This document shows, piece by piece, positions 17,997 to 26,627 of a stretch of DNA of 64,000 nucleotides; the stretch's first letter is position 1; the number at the start of each line of letters is the position of its first letter. The translations under genes and the position numbers were made by a program. Below the pieces are notes generated by a model, which was not told the origin of the DNA, did not search any database, and saw only the letters and a list, made by a program, of their open reading frames with translations. Origin of the DNA: Deltaproteobacteria bacterium (GTDB lineage Bacteria > Myxococcota_A > Polyangia > Polyangiales > Polyangiaceae); assembly GCA_016218915.1 (NCBI GenBank), contig JACRCQ010000032.1:1-64000 (forward strand), in the 5' to 3' direction.

Positions 17997-18989
17997 ATGA
18001 CAAACGAGCACAAAGGATCTCCATCGGGTCAGGCGCGACGAAAGGAGTACCTCGCCCGGATTCATCGCGTGATGGACTTCATCGAGAAGAACCTGGATCG
18101 CGAGCTGGGACTCGAAGAGCTTGCCCGGGTGGCGTGCTTCTCCTCGTTCCACTTCCACCGCGTCTTCACGTCCATCACAGGGGAGAGCCTGTACCAATTC
18201 GTGCTTCGGTTGCGTCTGGAAAAGGCCGCGTCGCAGCTGCGCCAGCTTCCGGACAAGAGCGTGACCGCCATTGCGCTGGACTGCGGCTTCAGCAGCTCCT
18301 CGACGTTTGCCCGAGCGTTCCGAGCTTCCTTCGGGGTGACGGCGAGCGAGTGGCGGCAGAGCAAGGATTGCAAATCGAATCGCAAGGGATGGGAAGAGGG
18401 CACGGGCAGCAGCGCCTATGGTGACGGGTGTGCCGAGCGCGAGTCCAGCGACGGCGAGACCCAACCAAGGAGCGACGATATGAATACGCCCGTGAAGGTG
18501 AAGGAAGCCAGGTCGATTCGAGTGGAGATGGTGGATGCGATGCCCGTTGCGTACGTGCGCCACGTGGGCCCCTACGCCGGCGACGCGGCGCTGTTCGGGC
18601 GCCTGTTCGGAACGCTGATGCGATGGGCTGGTCCACGTGGGCTGGTCGGCCCGCAGACCAAGTCGCTGGTCATCTACCACGACAACCCGGACATCACCGC
18701 AGAGGACAAGCGACGCATCAGCGCGTGCGTGAGCGTTCCGCCGGGGACCCAGGCGGAAGGCGAGGTGGGGATCATGGAGATCCCTGCGGGCAAGTATGCA
18801 TTTGCTGGGTTCGAGGTCGATTCGAGCGAGTTCGGGGCTGCGTGGGCGTGGGTCTACGGCAAGTGGCTGCCTGAGAGCGGGTATCAGCCGGACGATCGCC
18901 CCTGCTACGAGCTGTGTCTCAACGATCCGTCGCAGCATCCGGAAAAGAAGCACGTCGTGGAGATCTGCGTACCGGTGAAGCCACTGTAA
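17997..18989 (+). CDS. AraC-family regulator fused to GyrI-like ligand-binding domain
   Basis: A 330-residue cytoplasmic transcription regulator. Residues about 20-120 carry two helix-turn-helices of AraC type (LGLEELARVACFSSFHFHRV and VTAIALDCGFSSSSTFARAF). Residues about 165-330 form a GyrI/SOUL-like small-molecule domain (PVAYVRHVGPYAGDAALFGR through IMEIPAGKYAFAGFEV). This is the Rob/SoxS-with-GyrI layout used to sense amphipathic drugs or metabolites. A strong ribosome site (GGAGGAG) precedes the ATG. A 200-base spacer separates it from the divergent esterase gene, a possible target. Confidence 0.93.
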   Translation: MTNEHKGSPSGQARRKEYLARIHRVMDFIEKNLDRELGLEELARVACFSSFHFHRVFTSITGESLYQFVLRLRLEKAASQLRQLPDKSVTAIALDCGFSSSSTFARAFRASFGVTASEWRQSKDCKSNRKGWEEGTGSSAYGDGCAERESSDGETQPRSDDMNTPVKVKEARSIRVEMVDAMPVAYVRHVGPYAGDAALFGRLFGTLMRWAGPRGLVGPQTKSLVIYHDNPDITAEDKRRISACVSVPPGTQAEGEVGIMEIPAGKYAFAGFEVDSSEFGAAWAWVYGKWLPESGYQPDDRPCYELCLNDPSQHPEKKHVVEICVPVKPL

Positions 18990-18990
18990 A

Positions 18991-19095
18991 GGTTGGCGCG
19001 GACGCGGCGATGCGGTATCGAACGCAGGCGGCGGTTGGCACGGACGCGGCGATGCCGCGCTGAACGTAGGCGCGCCGGTGGCGCGCCGCTACCGG
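18991..19095. repeat. Hairpin repeat, copy 2, with 42-bp tandem duplication
   Basis: Two imperfect 42-bp units lie head to tail (18991-19032 and 19033-19074), each beginning GGTTGGC and carrying CGGACGCGGCGATGC. The second runs into an 8-bp stem-loop (GGCGCGCC, 3-base loop) and ends GCCGCTACCGG. The AACGTAGGC core and this end match the repeat at 5-60. It fills the gap after the AraC gene. Confidence 0.6.
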
Positions 19096-19153
19096 ACTAT
19101 ATTGTTACCAGGTGCGATGGAATCCGTTGTCGCCCGTGTAATCAGCCCGTCCG

Positions 19154-19657
19154 TCACTTCGCCTCTGGTTCGCCGTCCCAGTAGTCGAGTGTCTCGCCTT
19201 GGCGCGAGATCCACCTGTGGATCGGCTTTTCGAACGTGCCCGCAGTGGCAGCGACCTTGTTCGAATCCGGATAGCCGACCACGTCGACCTTGTGCACTGA
19301 TGCGGAGACGCACAGGTACACGAGCGGCTCGGTGCCATCGTTGATCATCTGATGAGCGTGCTCGGTGCCCACCGGAAATGCGACCCAGTCCCCTTCCCGG
19401 ACAGCGACGCGCGCGTCGCCGATGCGGGCCGTGCCTGAGCCACGCACCACATAGAGCGCCTCCTCGGTGGCGCAGTGGTAGTGGAACGGAAACGACACGC
19501 AGCCTGGGGCGACTTCGGTCAAGGTTGCACCGATCATCTGCCCGCCTGCGGCAGCGCCGAGGCGTCGGAGCTCCAGCTTGTGCCTGCCCTTGCTCATGGG
19601 CATGGGTGGGACTTCATCGCGATGAACTACGTTCGGGTGGCGGCGGGTGTCAGTCAT
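19154..19657 (-). CDS. Cupin-domain protein
   Basis: A 167-residue soluble cupin. Motif 1 is FPFHYHCATEEALYVVRG and motif 2 is VREGDWVAFPVGTEHAHQM, with the metal-ligand histidines and glutamate intact, so a bound metal is likely. The C-terminus (GTFEKPIHRWISRQGETLDY) resembles phosphomannose-isomerase-type and DUF861-type cupins. The ATG at 19657 is taken over one further upstream. Substrate unknown. Confidence 0.85.
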   Translation of the reverse strand: MTDTRRHPNVVHRDEVPPMPMSKGRHKLELRRLGAAAGGQMIGATLTEVAPGCVSFPFHYHCATEEALYVVRGSGTARIGDARVAVREGDWVAFPVGTEHAHQMINDGTEPLVYLCVSASVHKVDVVGYPDSNKVAATAGTFEKPIHRWISRQGETLDYWDGEPEAK

Positions 19658-19706
19658 GGGGCGATTGATTGTGATTCGGCAGGCCGGTGTCAATGGTCGA
19701 AACGCG

Positions 19707-20339
19707 TCACGGCGCGCACAGCGGAGCGCAGTGCTGCGTGAGGCATTGGAGATAGCAATTGGCTGCCAAGGCCTCGCCCGTGTTGCCGTCGTGATAGCAA
19801 TCCTTCATGCAGTCGGTCGAAGGGCCGGCATCAGCCATGCACAGCTTGAAGCACGAGAAGACCTCGGCATGGGATATGCCTTCGTAGTCGCACTTCGCGC
19901 ACTCAGCATCGCAGGTGTAGACTGCGCACTTGTCGCATGGCGTGTTCTCAGCCGGGATGCACGGCGGAACGCTTGCCGTCCCGGCCGTGCCGTTCCAGGA
20001 GCAATCGAGAGAGCTTCCCGTCCCACCTGCACCGGAGCCGGCTGCACCCCCAACTCCAGCAGCGCCGCTGGTTCCCGCGCCTCCGCCGGCACCGCCACCT
20101 CCGCCGCTCACTGTGCCACTCGCCCCGGCTGTCCCACCAGCTCCTGCCTGGCCCGCCAATCCGCCTGCACCGGCACCGCCAGCGATTCCCCCGGTCCCTG
20201 CCATGCCCCCGCTCCCTGCGGCGCTTGCGTCGTGAGCCGAGCCACCCACTCCGACGATGTCCTTGTCGCCGGCGCATGCATGCATCCACAATCCGGCGAG
20301 CATGGCGAAGGCAGCTATCGGCGTGTGGATGCGGGTCAT
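19707..20339 (-). CDS. Gly/Ala-rich lipoprotein with cysteine-rich C-terminus
   Basis: A 210-residue exported protein with signal peptide (lipobox WMHAC). A low-complexity linker of about 95 residues follows, mostly Gly, Ala, Ser and Thr (SGGMAGTGGIAGG style). The C-terminal 75 residues hold about 14 cysteines, in patterns like CDKCAVYTCDAECAKCDYEG and CYLQCLTQHCAPLC, implying a disulfide-packed domain. GGGGAG lies 9 bases before the ATG at 20339. Similar Gly-rich linkers occur in many Polyangiales surface proteins. Function unknown. Confidence 0.75.
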   Translation of the reverse strand: MTRIHTPIAAFAMLAGLWMHACAGDKDIVGVGGSAHDASAAGSGGMAGTGGIAGGAGAGGLAGQAGAGGTAGASGTVSGGGGGAGGGAGTSGAAGVGGAAGSGAGGTGSSLDCSWNGTAGTASVPPCIPAENTPCDKCAVYTCDAECAKCDYEGISHAEVFSCFKLCMADAGPSTDCMKDCYHDGNTGEALAANCYLQCLTQHCAPLCAP

Positions 20340-20671
20340 GGTGGAAAGCTCCCCTCGACTCCAAGGGATTGTGCCATCGGCCGCTTGGGATGACAACCTC
20401 GGCCAAGCCGTACCGAACCAGCGCACACCACCCTGGTCTTGGCCCAGAACCGGACTGCAGTCCTGGGAACCAGGTTCCCAGCGCCGCAAGGTCATGCGAT
20501 CGTGGTGGTGCTCCAGGCATCCGTCGTGCGCGAGCAAGCGGACTTGCAGAGGATCTTCGAGCGCAAGATGAAGGAGCGCGCGACAAGCCTTGGAGCAGAG
20601 GACGCTGGGCCGGCGGTCAGCGGCGGCAAGCCAGGGGACGCGGACCATCCGCCGCCTGCGCTATCGTCGGT
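20340..20671. other. Intergenic stretch with one stem-loop
   Basis: No convincing gene. Positions 20463-20481 form an 8-bp stem (CTGGGAAC/GTTCCCAG) with a 3-base loop, possibly ending transcription of the minus-strand gene at 20672..21142, but without a T-tract. A plus-strand frame 20439-20678 encodes 79 residues with a helical middle but no start signal; it was not called. Confidence 0.4.
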
Positions 20672-21142
20672 TCAGTGACGCATCCGGTATACAGCGTAGA
20701 TGCCGATGCTCGTACCGCTGACCGCGTCGTCCTCGAGCCCCTCTTGTATGCATGAATCGGTCGCGGAGATCTCGTGGACGATCGTGTCTCCGCCAGCGCG
20801 GCACACGGCGCGTCTGAGCTCTTCCTGGGTGCCAGGCCACATGCACCGTTGGATGGTGGCCACCCGCAGCTCTGGAACAGGCGCATCTCTGCAACTTACG
20901 TTGATCACTTGCGCAGGACGGCGGAAGGTGGTTCCGAGCAAGGACGACCCGGAGCGAGGGTGACGGCCGACGGACACCTCGCAATGGCCTTCGACTTCCC
21001 GAACTTCGCAGTCATCCGGGAGCGGGCCGACCTTGCGCACGATGGTCACGCTGATGTCGTTGCTCGGCGACTTGATGCGGCGCACGCCGTCGCACCCTGT
21101 GACCAGGACACCGAGCGCGAGGAAGCACAGCAGGAGCCGCAC
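20672..21142 (-). CDS. Small secreted lipoprotein
   Basis: A 156-residue protein with a clear signal peptide and lipobox (VLVTGC). The mature part has a cysteine-containing domain (CEVREVEGHCEVSVG, then VINVSCRD and QRCMWPG). No known family is recognised. It is divergent from the gene at 21243, with a 100-base spacer. Confidence 0.7.
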   Translation of the reverse strand: MRLLLCFLALGVLVTGCDGVRRIKSPSNDISVTIVRKVGPLPDDCEVREVEGHCEVSVGRHPRSGSSLLGTTFRRPAQVINVSCRDAPVPELRVATIQRCMWPGTQEELRRAVCRAGGDTIVHEISATDSCIQEGLEDDAVSGTSIGIYAVYRMRH

Positions 21143-21242
21143 GGAACCTACTACGCTCGGTCATGGCGAATCTTCCCGGAAGAAGGAGAGCATTTGCGAA
21201 ATTCAGGGAGCCAGAGGCAAGATTGCGGGCTAGTATCGTGGC

Positions 21243-22376
21243 ATGAGACTCCTCGCTGTCGGCGCTGCAACTGGGATCGCCTTCGCGCTTGCCACTTGTT
21301 GCCCCTGCAGGCCCGCGTCCAACGTTCCCGCATCGGGCGCGACCTTGCGACCGAGTCCTCCCTGCAGCCAGGGGCTCGAACCGTTCAGCATGGTATCGGC
21401 GGGCGCCATGCCGGCTGCGCCCCTTCGTCTGCCGCCTCTCCCGCCCACGGACCGCGACGATGGCATCGCGATCGCTGTTCTGCGCCCGATGATAGCGGCG
21501 CGTGAGCCGGCGCAGATGGTCGCACGAGCCTCTCCGCTGGCGTTCATCACCGGTTTCACCATGCGCGCTGAGCCGATCTCTGGCACGTGCACCTTTCATG
21601 TCGAAGGTCCGATCGTACGGGCTTACGGATCCGATGCCGGCCTGTGCAAGGCACGAATCATCGCACTCAACGAAGAGGAAACCTTGCGCTCGATCCGAGA
21701 GATGACCATCGAAGTCGGCGTCAGGGCAGCGGACGGCACCCTGCCCCGGGGTTCGATAGCGCCCACGAGAGACGGCATCCAGCGCAGGGAGATGCGCAGG
21801 TCGATACCAACCTTCGAGGCCTCGAATCTCGAATACGCTGCTCCCAACGCCTTCACGGTCAAGTTCAAGAATGGGTCAGGGGTCCGGTTCCGGGACGGCA
21901 AGATTGTCCTCGAACCGCAAGCCGGAGAGCCTCAGCCACCCACCCAAGCGTTCGAGGAGGTACTCAAGGCGCTTGGAACTGCAAAACGATATGTTGCACT
22001 TGCGACCTGGGGAAATGGTGCAGGGTATTCGAATGAACGTCGGATCGACATCGAGCTGCAACAAGGAACGGAAGCCGAGGACTTCAGCTTGTGGTGTCGC
22101 GTCTACGTCGACGTAGCTTCGAGGGAGCAGCTTGCTGGGATCATGAATCGTCTGGGAAGATCCGGTCTTGTCGAGCACATATCCCCGGAACACAGCGCGT
22201 CTGCTCCTCCGCCGCGTCCTGGTCCGAGCACCTCCAAGGCGCCCGGGCCCCTTTCCTGGCCTGCCAAGGAGGACATCGAAGCGCGCGAGCGCGGTGTCGG
22301 GCCGGAGGCGCCGTACTCAGGCAAAGCCCCGCCGGGCAAACGGCCTCCGGTCGCAAAACCCCCCAGGGATTACTAG
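21243..22376 (+). CDS. Hypothetical exported protein
   Basis: A 377-residue protein with a hydrophobic N-terminus (LLAVGAATGIAFALATCC) that ends in cysteines, so probably a lipoprotein. The middle has mixed alpha/beta segments, including IREMTIEVGVRAADGTLPRG and RYVALATWGNGAGYSNERRI. The last 60 residues are Pro/Lys-rich. No family is recognised. Its stop shares a base with the next start (TAGTG), so the pair is probably coupled. Confidence 0.65.
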   Translation: MRLLAVGAATGIAFALATCCPCRPASNVPASGATLRPSPPCSQGLEPFSMVSAGAMPAAPLRLPPLPPTDRDDGIAIAVLRPMIAAREPAQMVARASPLAFITGFTMRAEPISGTCTFHVEGPIVRAYGSDAGLCKARIIALNEEETLRSIREMTIEVGVRAADGTLPRGSIAPTRDGIQRREMRRSIPTFEASNLEYAAPNAFTVKFKNGSGVRFRDGKIVLEPQAGEPQPPTQAFEEVLKALGTAKRYVALATWGNGAGYSNERRIDIELQQGTEAEDFSLWCRVYVDVASREQLAGIMNRLGRSGLVEHISPEHSASAPPPRPGPSTSKAPGPLSWPAKEDIEARERGVGPEAPYSGKAPPGKRPPVAKPPRDY

Positions 22377-22948
22377 TGATCATGAGGACGCGAATCTGCT
22401 GGGCGATCGGGCTCGTGTGTGGGACAGCGCTCTCGGCTTGCAGCTGCCCTGCCGCCTTGCCTGCCACGGCCAACACCATAACGTGCGCCCCCACGGACCC
22501 GGCTTCCTGTGTGCAGCCGTTCCTGACCCGGACGCGCCGCAAGATGATTGGCCGCTGGCACGGGACGGTCCAGCCGCCTGGAGAGCCGTCTCGAGAAGTG
22601 GATATCATCTTCGACGCCGACGGTCGATACGAATCGCGGGGCCCAAGTCGCAAGAGTCCAGCTCTGGTCTGGGGGAAGGATGGCACTTCTGCGTACCACC
22701 GGTGGGAGCTTCAGGGCGTTGCGATCGACGGCTCGGTATCGGGTGCGATACAGCTCGCTGCCGACGAGCCCATGATGAGCATTGCCGAGCTACGGAACAT
22801 TCGCATGGGCGACTCCGGAATCGTCCTCTCCTTTGACATCGTGCTGGGCGCGGGCAACCGGTTCCACGTCGAGCTCAGACGTGTCACCGGCCTGCCAGAT
22901 GCCCCACAACAGAAGCTACAGACCGCAGCGCCTGGGCCGGCGCGGTAG
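22376..22948 (+). CDS. Small secreted lipoprotein
   Basis: A 190-residue protein with signal peptide and lipobox (ALSAC). The mature domain looks like a small beta-barrel or lipocalin-like fold: MIGRWHGTVQPPGEPSREVD, IIFDADGRYESRG and FHVELRRVTG. The GTG at 22376 is preferred, being 6 bases after AGGGA and overlapping the previous stop; the ATG at 22382 is possible. Function unknown. Confidence 0.68.
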   Translation: MIMRTRICWAIGLVCGTALSACSCPAALPATANTITCAPTDPASCVQPFLTRTRRKMIGRWHGTVQPPGEPSREVDIIFDADGRYESRGPSRKSPALVWGKDGTSAYHRWELQGVAIDGSVSGAIQLAADEPMMSIAELRNIRMGDSGIVLSFDIVLGAGNRFHVELRRVTGLPDAPQQKLQTAAPGPAR

Positions 22949-23258
22949 GGGCGGGAGAATCGTCTTCTTCTGTCGACATCGCCCTGCTTGTCCCCTATTC
23001 TCGAAGACATGGGGCGTGGATCCAGTCGGACGATGGCCGGGCTGATTCTCTACTGCCCCAAGGGTGAGACTGGCAGCTGGCCTTCGAATGACAGCGGCTG
23101 CTCGATGACCCCGCTGCCGCAGCATGGCTCCTTGAAGCTCTTCCCAATGATCGTGATAGGACTGGCCATCTGGCGACTCAGCCGCAGGCTGCGTCGAGAT
23201 GCAGGTCACGCCAAAGCTGGGGCCGAAAGGCGTAGGGGTATCCTGCCCGGGAGGTTGC
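22949..23258. other. Intergenic stretch, no gene seen
   Basis: A 94-residue plus frame (22988-23272) crosses the stretch but has a random-looking composition and no ribosome site, so it is not called. No strong hairpin or promoter is evident. Confidence 0.4.
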
Positions 23259-23600
23259 ATGAAAGAGCGTGAGATCAGGGATGTCCTCGATCGCGTCTGC
23301 AGGCAACTCGACGCAGTCCGACCGGCGCGCGTTCTGCCCGTTCTCGCGGGCACCGCGTTGATCGCTGGCGCTGGATGCGGCTCGGAAAGTCAGCCCTTGT
23401 ACGGCGCTCCGTTGGTGCCCGGCCCCGACGCTGGCGACGCGGAAGCTTCGGATGACGCGGCCAGCGCAGACGACGGACCGGTGGTGAAGTATGGCGCGCC
23501 AGATGCGGATCAAGACGCGGACGCAGGGGCGCAGCCCCCGTACATGGCGCCTGATTCCGGGGCGCAGCCGGACTACGGCGCTCCGTCGGACGGGGGATGA
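23259..23600 (+). CDS. Short lipoprotein with repeated YGAP motifs
   Basis: A 113-residue protein. The N-terminus is charged (MKEREIRDVLDRVCRQLDAV), then a hydrophobic stretch runs to a lipobox-like GAGC at about residue 38. The tail is Asp/Ala/Pro-rich and repeats a short aromatic motif: LYGAP, KYGAP, YMAP and DYGAP, spaced 15-35 residues apart. A good ribosome site (GGGAGG) lies 4 bases before the ATG. The repeat could be a display or processing motif, but no maturation enzyme is next to it. Confidence 0.65.
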   Translation: MKEREIRDVLDRVCRQLDAVRPARVLPVLAGTALIAGAGCGSESQPLYGAPLVPGPDAGDAEASDDAASADDGPVVKYGAPDADQDADAGAQPPYMAPDSGAQPDYGAPSDGG

Positions 23601-23798
23601 GGCCTGGCGGGAACGGTTCTTGGCGGACGCGTTCCAGGCTGGGTTCTGTGCCTGTCTGTGTCAGACCGCCGGGGCTCGCTTGTGGGAAAGACGAGCGGAA
23701 CCGCTGATCGGAGGAGCGGAAGCTCCTGCCTTGGCTGGCTCGAAAGTTGCTGTTCCCACAGCTGGCCCGGACTGCCTGGCACAAGGAGGCACAGCTCC

Positions 23799-25172
23799 AT
23801 GACCCCCACGAACAGAATCGGCACAGCGTTCTTCGGCCTTGTCGTTACCGCGTTCCTCGCGGGCTCGGCAGCTTGCGGCTCCGATAACAACGCCCAGCCC
23901 GTCGCCGGCACCGGCGGCAGTGGAGGCCAGCCAGCGGACAGCGCCATCGACGACGCGGACAGTGGCATGTCGGTCAAGAGCGCAAAGTCGAGTCTGGCTC
24001 GGGACCTGAACCCGAGCGTGTCGGCGTCGGACTTCCAGGCTCTGCTGGACGGCAACGCAGCATTCGCGCTCGACCTGTACGCCCGCCTCCGGTCTGAGCC
24101 GGGCAACCTGATGATCTCACCCTACAGCGCATCGATTGCGCTCGCGATGACCTGGGCAGGCGCCCGTGGAACCACGGAAGCGCAGATGGCTTCCGCGATG
24201 CACTTCCTGTTGCCACAAGGGACTTTGCACCCGGCGTTCGACAAGCTCAGCCTGCAGCTCGCCGCGTTGAACACGACGGCTGATCCGGCAACCGGAAAGG
24301 GCTTTCAACTCAATGTCGCCAACAGCGTGTGGGCAGCGCAGAGCATGACCTGGCATACCGAATTCCTCGACACGCTCGCCCTGTACTACGGTGCAGGCAT
24401 CTTCCTGACCGACTTTGTCAACAGCTACGAGGCGGCGCGCTCCGACATCAATACCTGGGTCGCTGACGAGACCCAGCAGCGCATCAAGGATCTGCTGCCG
24501 CCGGGATCCATCGCTTCTGATACGCACATGGTGCTCGTTAACGCGGTGTACTTCAGGGCGTCGTGGAACGAGCCATTCGTCGCGAGCCTGACCCAGGACA
24601 TGCCCTTCCACGCACTGTCTGGAGACGTGAACGTGCCGATGATGCGCGACACGCGACCGATGCTCCACGGCGAGGGGGACGGGTTCCAGGTCGGCGAGAT
24701 TCCCTACGAGGGATTCGGCGCCGTCATGACCGTGGTGGTGCCTGAGCTCGGCCGCTACGACGAGATCGAGGGCATGCTGACCCCAGCATGGTTGCAGGCT
24801 CAGGTCGCGTCGATGCAATCAGGCGAGGTGAACCTGTACATGCCGAAGTTCGGCTTCGAGTCCGGCCCCCTGTTTCTCAAGACGTCCCTGCAGGCGATGG
24901 GTATGAACGACCCCTTCAAGGTTTCGGCGGACTTCAGCGGAATGACCCCTGACGGGACGAACATCGCCGAGGTGATTCAGAAGACTTTCGTTGCCATCGA
25001 CGAAAAGGGGACCGAGGCCGCAGCCGCGACCGCGGTCATCATGGCGGGATCCTCGGCCGGAGGCAGCGGCCCGCCCACGGTTGATCTGCACCTGGACCGG
25101 CCGTTCCTGTTCTTCATTCGCGAGAAGCAGACCGGGACAATCCTGTTCATGGGAAGGTACGTGGGGCCGTAG
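23799..25172 (+). CDS. Serpin (serine/cysteine protease inhibitor), lipoprotein
   Basis: A 457-residue serpin with signal peptide (lipobox near SAACGS) and a short Gly-rich linker, so likely surface-anchored. Diagnostic segments are present: NLMISPYSASIALAMTWAGA, the NAVYFRASWNEPF strand, and the C-terminal LDRPFLFFIREKQTGTILFMG. The reactive-loop hinge EKGTEAAAATA has the small residues required for inhibitory serpins, so it should trap proteases. The loop after the hinge (GSSAGGSG region) is several residues longer than usual, leaving the P1 residue uncertain. AAGGAGG lies 9 bases before the ATG. Bacterial serpins are sporadic and probably defend against host, prey or own proteases. Confidence 0.94.
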   Translation: MTPTNRIGTAFFGLVVTAFLAGSAACGSDNNAQPVAGTGGSGGQPADSAIDDADSGMSVKSAKSSLARDLNPSVSASDFQALLDGNAAFALDLYARLRSEPGNLMISPYSASIALAMTWAGARGTTEAQMASAMHFLLPQGTLHPAFDKLSLQLAALNTTADPATGKGFQLNVANSVWAAQSMTWHTEFLDTLALYYGAGIFLTDFVNSYEAARSDINTWVADETQQRIKDLLPPGSIASDTHMVLVNAVYFRASWNEPFVASLTQDMPFHALSGDVNVPMMRDTRPMLHGEGDGFQVGEIPYEGFGAVMTVVVPELGRYDEIEGMLTPAWLQAQVASMQSGEVNLYMPKFGFESGPLFLKTSLQAMGMNDPFKVSADFSGMTPDGTNIAEVIQKTFVAIDEKGTEAAAATAVIMAGSSAGGSGPPTVDLHLDRPFLFFIREKQTGTILFMGRYVGP

Positions 25173-25241
25173 AAGATGCACAGGCAAAGCACTCGAAGTG
25201 CCAGGGCGGCGGCGACAACACAAGCTGATCGGAGAGCCAGC

Positions 25242-26270
25242 ATGAATCAGAAAAGCAATGAGCTGCCTTGGGGTTGCCGGGAACCGCATCTGGGACCGCG
25301 CTTTCTTCGCATCGGGCCCCTATTCACGACCCGGGCTGTCATGTCTTGCGCTACTGCCTGCTTGCTCGTTGCATGTGGGGGCATAGCGCTCGACGACGCG
25401 AACAGCCGCAGCCACGGCTCAGGGGTTGGCGCTGGAGAGGACAGAGATGCAAGCGCGGCAGATGTGGCCTCCGAAGCCCAACCCGCGGTTGACTCGGGTC
25501 TATGCTCCCTGCCCGTCGGATCGCTTGCGCCGGGCTGCCCCCTGGTGCTCGCGCCTGAATGCGAGTGGGCCAACGGCTGGCTCGGGCTGGGAACCGCGTG
25601 TGACTATTCGATCGATTCCGGCTGGTACGCAGGGGATCCCTCCTACCTGCCCTATTTCGATATCGTGGTGGGGCAGCCGGCAGGCCCCTACAAGGGCAGA
25701 TTGCTGCGCGTGGCCGACAGCGCGGCCTGCGCTGCCACTGGCAACGGATGGTACTTCGACAACCCGCAGCATCCGACGTCTCTGCACATCTGTCCGAACG
25801 CATGCGACTGCGCCCAGCAAGCTTCCGAGTCCTTCTCGGTCGCGATGGGGTGCTGGGGCAACGCTGCGCCGGGCGTGCTCGACGCAGAGATTCCCTGCCC
25901 GAGATGCCCTGCATCAAGGCCCAAGCAGTGCGGCACCGCAGGCACCATGTGGGGAACGTTGCTCTCGAATTGCGAATTCCCGGTCGACAACGGCGCTCCG
26001 AACATGTACATGGGAGACCCCACGGTCATCAATCTCTTGTACCTACAGAATGGCGCATCAGCAGGCGAGGCAGAGCCGTGGGATGGATACCTGACCTACG
26101 TGCCATCGCTCGCGGATTGCGACAGCGTCGAGGAGGGGTGGACCTTCGACATGTCCACCGCTTCGCCGACCGTGAAGATCTGTCCGTCAGCGTGCTCGTG
26201 CGCAAAGGTCAAAGGCGCGGCAATCCTCGTGGAGCAGGGGTGCCCGCGCCACGAGGCGCAAGGGAAGTAG
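25242..26270 (+). CDS. Cysteine-rich lipoprotein with two GWxFD repeats
   Basis: A 342-residue exported protein. The signal region ends at a lipobox (LLVAC) about 45 residues in, so an internal ATG at 25341 could be the real start; 25242 is kept because GGAGAG precedes it. The body has two related units ending GWYFDNPQHPTSLHICPNAC and GWTFDMSTASPTVKICPSAC. This motif is seen at the ends of myxobacterial von Willebrand A proteins. A strong stem-loop follows the stop. Function unknown. Confidence 0.75.
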   Translation: MNQKSNELPWGCREPHLGPRFLRIGPLFTTRAVMSCATACLLVACGGIALDDANSRSHGSGVGAGEDRDASAADVASEAQPAVDSGLCSLPVGSLAPGCPLVLAPECEWANGWLGLGTACDYSIDSGWYAGDPSYLPYFDIVVGQPAGPYKGRLLRVADSAACAATGNGWYFDNPQHPTSLHICPNACDCAQQASESFSVAMGCWGNAAPGVLDAEIPCPRCPASRPKQCGTAGTMWGTLLSNCEFPVDNGAPNMYMGDPTVINLLYLQNGASAGEAEPWDGYLTYVPSLADCDSVEEGWTFDMSTASPTVKICPSACSCAKVKGAAILVEQGCPRHEAQGK

Positions 26271-26295
26271 GCGGTCGGCGTCGCGCCCCTGCGCA

Positions 26296-26331
26296 CCGCT
26301 CCGACCGCGGAAAGGTGCACGGTCGGAGCGG
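26296..26331 (+). terminator. Strong stem-loop after lipoprotein gene
   Basis: A perfect 12-bp stem (arms 26296-26307 and 26320-26331, CCGCTCCGACCG and its complement) encloses a 12-base loop, 25 bases after the stop at 26270. No T-tract follows. It is most likely a transcription terminator or RNA-end stabiliser. Confidence 0.6.
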
Positions 26332-26458
26332 CCAGCCTCAGGACTCTGGGCTGCGTGCGCTTGCTTGTGGCAGCGGGCGCGCTTCGCGACTCCAGCAGCG
26401 CCACGCTTCGCTCATCGGTCAGCGCATGGAACGTGCCGTCTCGCCGACTTGCACCGGA

Positions 26459-26556
26459 TGCGCCTTGCGTGTCGATCCCGGGACGGCAGGCAATGGGTGT
26501 ACACGCCGGTGGCGGCAGGGGTGGTGGAGGGGTGAGCCCCGCGAACCGCGCCAATC
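26459..26556 (+). repeat. Dispersed ~100-bp direct repeat, copy A
   Basis: Positions 26459-26535 match 29901-29978 at about 71 of 78 positions. Weaker similarity continues to 26556/30003 (GAGCC, then an AATC end). The conserved centre includes GGGTGTACACGCCGGTGGCG. Both copies lie on the same strand and outside genes. Copy A has lost one base relative to copy B, so neither looks like an intact coding end. Confidence 0.65.
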
Positions 26557-26627
26557 TTGCGCCGATCGACGCGATGGGGGTGCGGAGCGCGTCAAGTTGT
26601 TCTAACGTGACCGGTGAGAACATTCCG

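Noticed and set aside
20439..20678. Possible 79-residue gene with helical middle
   Set aside because: No start signal, Pro/Gly-rich ends, overlaps the end of a convincing minus-strand gene.
22988..23272. Possible 94-residue gene before the YGAP lipoprotein
   Set aside because: No ribosome site, random composition and overlap with the well-supported start at 23259.
26459..26535. Repeat copies as the conserved C-terminus of a protein
   Set aside because: Copy B has an open frame (VYTPVAAGVVEG then stop) but copy A has a one-base deletion, and there is no conserved upstream coding sequence.
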